Assembly: GCA_023425025.1 (NCBI GenBank)
Contig: JAFADG010000016.1
Span: 1 to 64,000 of the forward strand
Length of the DNA: 64,000 nucleotides
Direction: 5' to 3'
From: Bacillota bacterium
GTDB taxonomy: Bacteria > Bacillota > Clostridia > Christensenellales > Aristaeellaceae
Shown here: positions 8,427 through 15,511 of the stretch, one piece after another
Numbering within the stretch: position 1 is the first letter of the stretch
Layout: every line of letters begins with the position of its first letter
Made by a program: the position numbers and the translations under genes
Notes under the pieces: model-generated
The model's database searches: none
Seen by the model: only the letters and a program-made list of their open reading frames with translations
Told to the model about the DNA's origin: nothing

Positions 8427-9255
8427 CGGAAAGGTTCTTTCTCTTGCGGTAAAGGAACAGCTTGCCCGGGAAACGGCGGAGCTGAAGGCAAAGGGCGTAA
8501 CGCCCGGCCTGGTGGTGATTCTCGTTGGCGAGGATCCCGGCAGCCAGATTTATGTGCGCAACAAGGAAAAGGCATGCCAGGAAATCGGCATCGCCTCCAC
8601 CGTGCTGCGCCTGCCCGAATCCACCACCCAGGAAGAGTTGGAAGGCCTGATCCACAAATTCAACGCGGATGAAAGCGTGGACGGGATTCTGGTGCAGGTG
8701 CCCCTGCCCAGGCATATGAACGAGGCCGCGGCGCTGTCCCTCATCAAGCCGGAGAAGGATGTGGACGGCTTTCATGTAGTGAACATGGGCAATCTCTTCG
8801 GCGGCATGGACACCATCGTGGCCTGCACTCCCAAGGGTGTCATGGAGATGATTCATTCCACCGGCATACAGATCAGCGGCAAAGAGGCCGTGGTGGTGGG
8901 CCGCAGCAACAACGTGGGCAAGCCCATTGCCATGCTGCTTTTGCAGGAGAACGCCACGGTGACCGTGTGCCACTCCCGCACAAAGGATTTGGCGGCGCAT
9001 ACCAAGCGGGCCGACATCCTGGTGGCGGCGGTGGGCAGGCCCCGCTTCATCACCGGGGATATGATAAGGCCCGGCGCCATGGTCATCGACGTGGGCATCA
9101 ACCGGGTGGAAGGCAAGGTGGTGGGCGACGTGGATTTTGCTTCCGCCTCCCAGGTCGCTTCTTATATTTCCCCAGTCCCCGGCGGCGTGGGGCTGATGAC
9201 GGTGTCCATGCTCATGAAAAACACCCTGCAAATTGCCGGAAAGCGCGTAAAGTAA
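8407..9255 (+). CDS. folD: Bifunctional methylenetetrahydrofolate dehydrogenase/cyclohydrolase FolD
   Basis: A 282-aa cytosolic enzyme interconverting 5,10-methylene-, methenyl- and 10-formyl-tetrahydrofolate. Seen: YVRNKEKACQEIGI (active-site Tyr and Lys), DGILVQVPLP, DVDGFH, and the NADP-binding GRSNNVGKPIAMLLL; the end PGGVGLMTVSMLMKN is typical. Length matches the family. The ATG at 8407 follows GGAAAGG and overlaps the previous gene by 20 bp, so translation is probably coupled. Confidence 0.96.
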   Translation: MAAQLIDGKVLSLAVKEQLARETAELKAKGVTPGLVVILVGEDPGSQIYVRNKEKACQEIGIASTVLRLPESTTQEELEGLIHKFNADESVDGILVQVPLPRHMNEAAALSLIKPEKDVDGFHVVNMGNLFGGMDTIVACTPKGVMEMIHSTGIQISGKEAVVVGRSNNVGKPIAMLLLQENATVTVCHSRTKDLAAHTKRADILVAAVGRPRFITGDMIRPGAMVIDVGINRVEGKVVGDVDFASASQVASYISPVPGGVGLMTVSMLMKNTLQIAGKRVK

Positions 9256-9258
9256 GCG

Positions 9259-10479
9259 ATGAAAGCGTATGACGGCGTTTTTCACGTAAACGAGCTGAAC
9301 GAATACGTCAGGCGCAGCCTGGCCGCCGATCCCATGCTGCAGGGCATGCGCTTAAAGGGCGAGATCAGCAACTTCAAGCGCCATACCTCCGGCCATTGGT
9401 ACTTTTCCCTGAAGGACGACATGGCCCGCATCAACTGCGTCATGTTCCGCCAGCACAACCTGTCCGTACGCCTTGCGCCCAGGGACGGCATGCAGGTGGT
9501 ACTTTCAGGCAGCGTAGGGCTGTACCCCAGGGACGGCAGCTACCAGTTTTATGCCGAGGGCATGCGGGAGGACGGCCTGGGGGATTTGTACCTGCGCTTT
9601 GAGCAGTTGAAGGCAAAGCTGCAAAGGGAAGGCCTTTTCGACGCCGCCCGCAAGCGGCCCCTGCCGCTGCTGCCACATTTGGTGGGCATCGTCACTTCCC
9701 GCACCGGCGCGGTGATACAGGATATTGTAAGGGTCTCCTGGCGGCGGCACCCGGGCATGAACCTTCTGCTCTGCCCTGTCAAGGTCCAGGGCGAGGGCGC
9801 GGCGGAAGAGATCGCAAAGGGGATTGAACGGCTGGCTCAAATGCCCGGCGTATCGGTGATCATCGCCGGCCGGGGCGGCGGCTCCATGGAGGATTTGTGG
9901 GCCTTCAACGAGGAAATCGTCGCCAGAGCTATTGTGAACTGCCCCGTGCCCGTCATTTCCGCGGTAGGCCACGAGACCGACTTCACCATCGCCGACTTCG
10001 CGGCGGATGTGCGGGCGTCCACCCCCTCCAACGCGGCGGAAATGGCGGTGCCCGTGCTGGAGGATTTAAGGTATACCGTCGGGCACATGCGGGCGCGGCT
10101 GTTCGGTGGTGCGGAAAAGGTGCTGCTAAACGGCAATGAGCGGCTGCTGCTTTTGCAAAACAGATTGAAAGGCCTGCATCCCAAAGCCCAGGTGCTCCAT
10201 GCGCAGGGCAGGGCGGAACTGCTGCTCAACCGGCTGAAAAATGCCGCCGCCGCAGCGATGGTCCAAAGGGAAACACGGCTGAATACGGCCATCAACAAGC
10301 TTTCGGCCCTGGGGCCCAGGCAGGTATTAAGTCGGGGATACGCCCTGGCGTTTTACAAGGACAAGCCGCTTGCGATGGCCGGGGAAGTGGATGTGGGCGG
10401 CCGGCTCCGGGTGGTATTGTCCGATGGCCAGGTGCTGGCCGACGCTGTGGAAATAAAGGAGGGGAATCCCTTTGAGTGA
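9259..10479 (+). CDS. xseA: Exodeoxyribonuclease VII large subunit
   Basis: A 406-aa subunit of the single-strand-specific exonuclease ExoVII. The N-terminal OB fold (about residues 5-100, with LKGEISNFKRHTSGHWYFSL) binds ssDNA. The catalytic domain shows VGIVTSRTGAVIQDI, GRGGGSMEDLWAFNEE and SAVGHETDFTIADFAADV, followed by the long helical region that binds many copies of XseB. It starts 3 bp after folD and overlaps xseB by 8 bp, fitting co-translation of a complex. Confidence 0.96.
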   Translation: MKAYDGVFHVNELNEYVRRSLAADPMLQGMRLKGEISNFKRHTSGHWYFSLKDDMARINCVMFRQHNLSVRLAPRDGMQVVLSGSVGLYPRDGSYQFYAEGMREDGLGDLYLRFEQLKAKLQREGLFDAARKRPLPLLPHLVGIVTSRTGAVIQDIVRVSWRRHPGMNLLLCPVKVQGEGAAEEIAKGIERLAQMPGVSVIIAGRGGGSMEDLWAFNEEIVARAIVNCPVPVISAVGHETDFTIADFAADVRASTPSNAAEMAVPVLEDLRYTVGHMRARLFGGAEKVLLNGNERLLLLQNRLKGLHPKAQVLHAQGRAELLLNRLKNAAAAAMVQRETRLNTAINKLSALGPRQVLSRGYALAFYKDKPLAMAGEVDVGGRLRVVLSDGQVLADAVEIKEGNPFE

Positions 10480-10702
10480 AACCGGGAAAGCCGAAACCTT
10501 TGAGCAGACGCTTGTGCGCCTGGAGGAACTGGTGAAAACCATGGAGGCCGGGAACATGCCCCTGGAGGACATGCTGAAAACGTACGAGGAGGGCATGGCC
10601 CTTTCCCAAACGCTGCAAGGGCAATTGGCCCAGGCCAAGGGCCGGTTGCTGGAACTGAACGCGAAAGGGGAAACGTCCGAAGCGGACGAGGCGGAGCTTT
10701 GA
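10472..10702 (+). CDS. xseB: Exodeoxyribonuclease VII small subunit
   Basis: A 76-aa helical hairpin protein with the family pattern TFEQTLVRLEELVKTMEAG, then LEDMLKTYEEGMALSQ. It assembles along XseA. The start is TTG, preceded by AAGGAGGGG, and lies within the last codons of xseA. Its TGA stop overlaps the TTG start of the next gene, continuing the chain of coupled starts. Confidence 0.94.
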   Translation: MSETGKAETFEQTLVRLEELVKTMEAGNMPLEDMLKTYEEGMALSQTLQGQLAQAKGRLLELNAKGETSEADEAEL

Positions 10703-11601
10703 CCGTGAATGAAACCTATGACCGCTATCATGCCATGGTGGAGGATGCGCTCGCCCGCGCCATCGCGCCGGGCCAGGCCGTGCCGGGGGATGAGGAAGTC
10801 CCTGGCCTTCTGGGCCAGGCCATGCGATACAGCCTGCTGGCCGGCGGAAAGCGGCTGCGGCCGGTCTTGCTGCTGGCGGCCTATGCTGTAAGGCAGCAGG
10901 ATGTGACGCCGGCGCTCCCCTTTGCCGCCGCGCTGGAAATGATACACACCTATTCCCTGATCCACGACGATCTGCCGGCCATGGACGACGACGACCTGCG
11001 CCGGGGCAAGCCCACCTGTCACAAGGTATACGGGGAAGCCATGGCCATCCTGGCCGGGGACGGGCTTCTCAATCTGGCCTATGAGACCATGGCCGATGCC
11101 GCCGTGAAGCTGAACACCAAAGAGGCCGTATCCGCCATGGCGGCCATTGCCCGCCGGGCCGGGGTCACAGGCATGGTGGCCGGCCAGTCGCTGGATGTTT
11201 CCATGGAGGGCGCAAAGCCTGAAATCTCCCTGGTCACCTATATCCACCGCCACAAGACGGCGGACATGATCACGGGCGCCGTGGAAGCCGGGCTTTTGCT
11301 GGCCGGCGGCACGCAGGAGGAGCTTGCGGCCGTCAGCCGCTACGGCTATCACACCGGCGTTGCTTTTCAAATTGTAGATGATCTTTTGGACCTGCAGGGC
11401 GAGGAAAAGCTGCTGGGTAAGCGCACCGGCATGGATGAAAAGCACGGCAAGCTGACCTGGCCCGCCTGCGTGGGGGCCGCGCAGGCGCAAAAGGACGCGG
11501 CGGAGCACATGGAAAAGGCGGTTGCGGCTCTTTTTCTCTTTGAACAAAAGGGAAACTTTCTTGCATACCTTGCGCAAAGCATGCTTCACCGGGTACAATA
11601 A
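10699..11601 (+). CDS. ispA: Polyprenyl synthetase, farnesyl-diphosphate synthase type (IspA)
   Basis: About 300 aa. This chain-elongating prenyltransferase condenses IPP with allylic diphosphates. The first aspartate-rich motif is in LIHDDLPAMDDDDLRRGKP and the second in FQIVDDLLDLQGEE; GGKRLRPVLLLA and GQSLDVSMEG are also typical. The product length (C15 or longer) cannot be fixed from sequence; the xseB neighbourhood favours FPP synthase. The start is probably the TTG overlapping the xseB stop (a GTG two codons on is possible). No dxs gene follows it here. Confidence 0.92.
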   Translation: MTVNETYDRYHAMVEDALARAIAPGQAVPGDEEVPGLLGQAMRYSLLAGGKRLRPVLLLAAYAVRQQDVTPALPFAAALEMIHTYSLIHDDLPAMDDDDLRRGKPTCHKVYGEAMAILAGDGLLNLAYETMADAAVKLNTKEAVSAMAAIARRAGVTGMVAGQSLDVSMEGAKPEISLVTYIHRHKTADMITGAVEAGLLLAGGTQEELAAVSRYGYHTGVAFQIVDDLLDLQGEEKLLGKRTGMDEKHGKLTWPACVGAAQAQKDAAEHMEKAVAALFLFEQKGNFLAYLAQSMLHRVQ

Positions 11602-11640
11602 TCGTACCCATATTTTAATGAGCAAGAGGCGGTTGGTGGC

Positions 11641-12090
11641 TTGCATAACATCGCGGAAATTTTGCAGAACAGGACTTTGCTGTGCGCCATGACGGCGTGG
11701 TTCATTGCCCAGGCGTTGAAGGTGCCCATCTACTGGCTGGTGGAGCATGAACTGAACTGGCACAGGTGGGTCGGGTCCGGCGGCATGCCCAGTTCCCACA
11801 CCGCCCTGGTGGTCTCCCTGGCCGCCATGGTTGGCGCAACCGTGGGCTTTCATACGGAGGCGTTTGCCATCGCCTTTGCGCTGGCCGTGATCGTCATGTA
11901 CGATGCCGCGGGGGTGCGCAGGGAGACGGGCACCCAGGCCGCGGTGATCAACAAAATTCTGCACGATATGCTCATTGACGGAAAGCATATCACCGAGGAA
12001 GAGCTCAAAGAGCTCATCGGCCATACGCCCCTGGAGGTTTTCGCCGGGGCGGTGCTGGGGCTCATCGTTGTTTTGATTTACCTGCTATAG
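11641..12090 (+). CDS. Divergent PAP2-like membrane protein (DUF212/YuiD family)
   Basis: A 149-aa integral membrane protein. The pattern GMPSSHTALVVSLAAMVG resembles the phosphatase loop of PAP2 enzymes, and YDAAGVRRETGTQAAVIN plus IGHTPLEVFAGAVLG are hallmarks of the DUF212 family. The substrate is unknown; a prenyl- or lipid-phosphate substrate is only suggested by the adjacent prenyl synthase. The start appears to be TTG at 11641, after GAGGCGG. It continues the operon 39 bp after ispA. Confidence 0.82.
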   Translation: MHNIAEILQNRTLLCAMTAWFIAQALKVPIYWLVEHELNWHRWVGSGGMPSSHTALVVSLAAMVGATVGFHTEAFAIAFALAVIVMYDAAGVRRETGTQAAVINKILHDMLIDGKHITEEELKELIGHTPLEVFAGAVLGLIVVLIYLL

Positions 12091-12113
12091 TACCAACGAG
12101 GAGGATGACCTGC

Positions 12114-12647
12114 ATGGATCACTTCAAGGAAGAAATCGTGGTCAAGAAAGGCCGCGGGCTGGACGAGGCGCTGTACTTTACCTCCGTGGTGGTCATGGTC
12201 ATCATGGCGCTGATTGCCGTGATGACGTTCCAAAGCATCTTCGCCGCCGGCTTTGACCTGTTTTCGCTGATTATATTTGTGATCAGCGGCGGTACGGCCG
12301 TGCTTTTGTTCCTAAAGCGCGACAGGCTGCGCACGGAGTATGAGTATACCTTTACCAACGGCGAAATGGATTTTGCCAAGGTGTTCAACAACCAAAAGCG
12401 CAAAAGCCTGGGCACCATGCGCGTCAAGAACGTGGAGGCCTTCGGCCCCGTCAACTCCCCCGCGTTCCAGCGCTACATCACCATGCCCGGCGTGAAAAAG
12501 GACCATTGGTTTCTGAACCGCGGCGCGGAATTGTATTATTTCTATTTCGTCAAGGATGGCAACAAGCGCGTCATCGTCCTGGAGCCCACCGATGAAATGG
12601 TGGATATGATCAAAAAATACCTGCAAAGGGGCGCCTGGCAGGCATAA
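12114..12647 (+). CDS. DUF6106 membrane protein
   Basis: A 177-aa protein with two transmembrane helices (about residues 20-65) followed by a soluble domain (EYEYTFTNGEMDFAKVFNNQ ... RVIVLEPTDEMVDMIKKYL). It fits DUF6106, a Clostridia family of unknown function often found next to a cysteine desulfurase. The ATG at 12114 has GAGGAGG about 9 nt upstream; an ATG at 12105 touches that site and is unlikely. The stop codon overlaps the start of the next gene (TAATG). Confidence 0.8.
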   Translation: MDHFKEEIVVKKGRGLDEALYFTSVVVMVIMALIAVMTFQSIFAAGFDLFSLIIFVISGGTAVLLFLKRDRLRTEYEYTFTNGEMDFAKVFNNQKRKSLGTMRVKNVEAFGPVNSPAFQRYITMPGVKKDHWFLNRGAELYYFYFVKDGNKRVIVLEPTDEMVDMIKKYLQRGAWQA

Positions 12648-13798
12648 TGGAAGCATATCTGGACAACAGCGCCACCACCAGACCGTCGGAAGCAGCCATG
12701 CAAGCCGTATTGACCGCCATGCGGGACGGCTTTTACAATCCATCCTCCCCCTACGGGCCGGCCCTTGCAGCGCAAAAGCGGATGGACGCTTGTCGGCAGG
12801 CCCTGGCCCGGGCGCTTTGCGCCGCCGCGGAGGATGTGTTTTTTACTGCCGGGGGCACCGAGGCGGATAATTTGGCCATATTGGGGTACCTTTCCACTGT
12901 GAAAAAGCCGGGCAAGGTGCTTTATACGGCGGTGGAGCATCCCGCTGTGACAAAAAGCTGCCAGGCCGCGGAAAGAATGGGGCATACGGCGGTTGCCGTT
13001 CCCGTCCTGACCGATGGCACGGCGGATTTGGATGCTTTGGAGAAATTGCTGGATGACAGCGTGCATATGCTCTGCGTGATGCAGGTGAACAACGAAAGCG
13101 GCGCCATACAGCCCATTCGGGAGATTTCCGCCTTGAGGGACCGGATCTGCCCCCAGGCGGTTTTGCATGTGGATGGGGTGCAGGGCTTTTTGCGCGTGCC
13201 CTTTTCCATAAAGGAGTACAGGGTGCAGTCCTACGCCTTGAGCGCCCACAAGCTCCATGGCCCCAAGGGCGTAGGCGCGCTGGTCCTGCAAAGGGGGCAC
13301 AGGGTAAGCCCGCGGGAGTTTGGCGGCGGCCAGGAAAAGGGCCTGCGGTCAGGCACGGAAAACACGCCCGGCATCGCGGGGCTGCTGGCCGCGGTGGAAG
13401 CCTACCCCGCCGATGCCGTCCAAACGATGCTTGCGTTGAAAAAGCGGCTGTACGCGGCCTTGGTGGATGCCGTGCCCGGCGCCCGCGTCAACGGGCCGGA
13501 TATGGGCAGTCCCGCCGCCGCGCCCCATATATTGAATATTTCCCTGCCGCCGGTGCGCTCGGAAACCATGCTCTATGCCCTGGCCGGCGATAACATCTAT
13601 GTGAGCATGGGCTCCGCCTGTTCTTCCCGGAAGCAAAAGGTATCGGATACGCTAAAGGCTATGGGCATCCCGCAAAGGGACGCGGAATGCGCCATCCGTT
13701 TCAGTTTGTCGCCGTATAATACGCAGGAGGAGATTGATTACACGGCGGACAGGGTGAGGGAGCATTACCGGCTGCTGTCGAAGTTTACGAGAAGATAG
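12647..13798 (+). CDS. Cysteine desulfurase (NifS/IscS family)
   Basis: A 383-aa PLP enzyme converting cysteine to alanine with persulfide transfer. Seen: the N-terminal YLDNSATTRPSEAAMQAV, the VEHPAV histidine, the PLP-lysine motif LSAHKLHGPKGVGAL, and the catalytic cysteine loop MGSACSSRKQKVS. With thiI next downstream it probably supplies the sulfur for tRNA 4-thiouridine, as the dedicated NifS-type proteins paired with ThiI do in Bacillota. It overlaps the preceding gene by 1 bp. Confidence 0.94.
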   Translation: MEAYLDNSATTRPSEAAMQAVLTAMRDGFYNPSSPYGPALAAQKRMDACRQALARALCAAAEDVFFTAGGTEADNLAILGYLSTVKKPGKVLYTAVEHPAVTKSCQAAERMGHTAVAVPVLTDGTADLDALEKLLDDSVHMLCVMQVNNESGAIQPIREISALRDRICPQAVLHVDGVQGFLRVPFSIKEYRVQSYALSAHKLHGPKGVGALVLQRGHRVSPREFGGGQEKGLRSGTENTPGIAGLLAAVEAYPADAVQTMLALKKRLYAALVDAVPGARVNGPDMGSPAAAPHILNISLPPVRSETMLYALAGDNIYVSMGSACSSRKQKVSDTLKAMGIPQRDAECAIRFSLSPYNTQEEIDYTADRVREHYRLLSKFTRR

Positions 13799-13901
13799 CG
13801 CGGCCGGATAAAGGAACTGCCTGCCTTGCGTACAGGATTGGCGAGATGCGGGCAGAATAAGCGGTGCCCCTTGCCTTCAAAAGCGATGGAAGATATGCGT
13901 A

Positions 13902-14137
13902 GAGGCTTCCCCTATGGGGGAAGCTGTCACCGAAGGTGACTGATGAGGGCATCCAGTTGCGGTATACGTTTGCAACAGGAACGCACCTCATCTGGCATGG
14001 AAGCCGAGCGCCGGCTGTGCCGGATGAAGCGAGGCGGACATGGCTCATGAAACGAGCGATGGGAGCGGCAGCGAACCAGCGCGACGATTGAATGAGCTGG
14101 AGCTGCGCGCCACCTTCCCCTGATAGGGGAAGGCTCT
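13902..14137. repeat. MITE-like element (family D, copy 1) carrying a reversed family A core
   Basis: The gap between nifS and thiI has no gene. Its left end (GGCTTCCCCTATGGGGGAAG, then a TGTCACC/GGTGAC hairpin and TGATGAGG) and right end (GCGCGCCACCTTCCCC...GGGGAAGGCT) are imperfect inverted repeats of about 28 bp. Between them, about 13990-14100 reads on the minus strand as the core of the family A repeat (GCTCAATCGTCGCGCTGGTT, later CGCCTCGCTTCATCC). A second, shorter element with the same ends lies at 41397-41521. Confidence 0.65.
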
Positions 14138-14206
14138 GCATTTTGCTTCACCTGGGTGTAAACTCGGAAGGGGACAAGCCCTTTTCCGCAATAAAGGAGT
14201 ATGTTC

Positions 14207-15349
14207 ATGCGAAAGGTTTTGCTGGTCCGCTTTGGGGAAGTTCATTTGAAAGGCCTGAACCGGCCTTATTTTCTGCGCATGCTGGTGGAAAGGGTCAAGG
14301 CTTCGGTCAAGGAGTTTGGCGGAAGGGTCTGGCTCAGCGACAGCCGCGTGTTCGTCAGCGGCGACCAGCTGGACGCGTGCCTTGCCCGGGTGTGCAAGGT
14401 CTTTGGCGTGCACTCCGTGTGCCCGGCCATCGAAATGGAGAAGGATGATTTTGCCGCGCTGTGCGAAGCAGGCGTCGAACTTTTGAAGGATGTGAAAGGC
14501 ACCTTCAAGGTGCTGGCCCGGCGCTCGGACAAGCGCTATCCTCTGGATTCGCCCCAGATCAATATCAAAATGGGCGGATATATTCTGGATAAGCTCCCTC
14601 ATTTGACGGTGGACGTGCACAACCCGGAGCATGTTCTTTCCGTGGAGATTCGGGACATGGCCTACCTGTACGCGAAAACCGTCCCCGCCGCCGGCGGCAT
14701 GCCGGTGGGCACCAACGGCCGGGCGACGCTGCTTCTGTCCGGCGGCATCGACAGCCCGGTGGCCGGCTACATGATCGCCAAGCGGGGCGTCACCGTCAGC
14801 GCGGTGCACTTCCATTCCTTTCCCTACACCAGCGACAGGGCCAAGGAAAAGGTGCTGTCCCTGGCCCGCATCCTCTCCGAAAGCCTGTGCGGAATCCGGG
14901 TCCATGTGGTGCCCTTTACCCGCATACAAATGGAAATTCACGAAAAATGCCCGGAGGATTACACCACGCTGATCATGCGCCGCTACATGATGCGCATTGC
15001 CGAGCGCATCGCCCGCAAGGAACGGGCCCAGGCGCTGATCACGGGCGAAAGCATCGGCCAGGTGGCCAGCCAGACCATGGAGTCGCTGAACAGCACCAAC
15101 CAGGTGGTGTCCATGCCGGTGTTCCGGCCGCTGATCGGCTTTGACAAGCAGGAGATCATCGATGTGGCCAGGCGCATCGGCACCTTTGAAACATCCTCCC
15201 TGCCGTATGAGGATTGCTGCACCGTATTTACGCCCAAGCACCCGGCCACCAAGCCCAAAATGGAGATCATCCTGGAGGGCGAAGCGCTGCTTGACAGCGA
15301 AGCCCTGATCCAGGATGCGTTGGACAATGTGGAGGTCGTGGAGCTATAA
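14207..15349 (+). CDS. thiI: tRNA 4-thiouridine synthase ThiI
   Basis: A 380-aa enzyme that adenylates and thiolates U8 of tRNA. The N-terminal ferredoxin-like and THUMP domains (about residues 1-170; VRFGEVHLKGLNRPYFLRML) bind tRNA. The PP-loop ATPase motif LLLSGGIDSPVAGYM follows, then GESIGQVASQTMESL and DCCTVFTPKHPATKP. There is no C-terminal rhodanese domain, as is usual in Bacillota. I chose ATG 14207, seven bases after AAAGGAG, over ATG 14201. It pairs functionally with the cysteine desulfurase upstream. Confidence 0.95.
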   Translation: MRKVLLVRFGEVHLKGLNRPYFLRMLVERVKASVKEFGGRVWLSDSRVFVSGDQLDACLARVCKVFGVHSVCPAIEMEKDDFAALCEAGVELLKDVKGTFKVLARRSDKRYPLDSPQINIKMGGYILDKLPHLTVDVHNPEHVLSVEIRDMAYLYAKTVPAAGGMPVGTNGRATLLLSGGIDSPVAGYMIAKRGVTVSAVHFHSFPYTSDRAKEKVLSLARILSESLCGIRVHVVPFTRIQMEIHEKCPEDYTTLIMRRYMMRIAERIARKERAQALITGESIGQVASQTMESLNSTNQVVSMPVFRPLIGFDKQEIIDVARRIGTFETSSLPYEDCCTVFTPKHPATKPKMEIILEGEALLDSEALIQDALDNVEVVEL

Positions 15350-15460
15350 AGATGAGGCGGCTATTGGGGGGCGGTGCGAAGAATCAAAAGGAGACTATCA
15401 ATCCTCCAGCCCCATGTGCGGCGTTTCGGAGCCTTTACAGCCAGCGGATTCCCTGTAACA

Positions 15461-15496
15461 GCAAAAGCCTGCGCACGTTCCGGCGCAGGCTTTTGC
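15461..15496. terminator. Bidirectional terminator between convergent genes
   Basis: A perfect 14-bp inverted repeat (GCAAAAGCCTGCGC and its complement) with an 8-nt loop has A and T runs in the stem, placed between thiI (plus) and the peptidoglycan-binding gene (minus). Confidence 0.8.
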
Positions 15497-15511
15497 CCAA
15501 TGTCTATTTCT

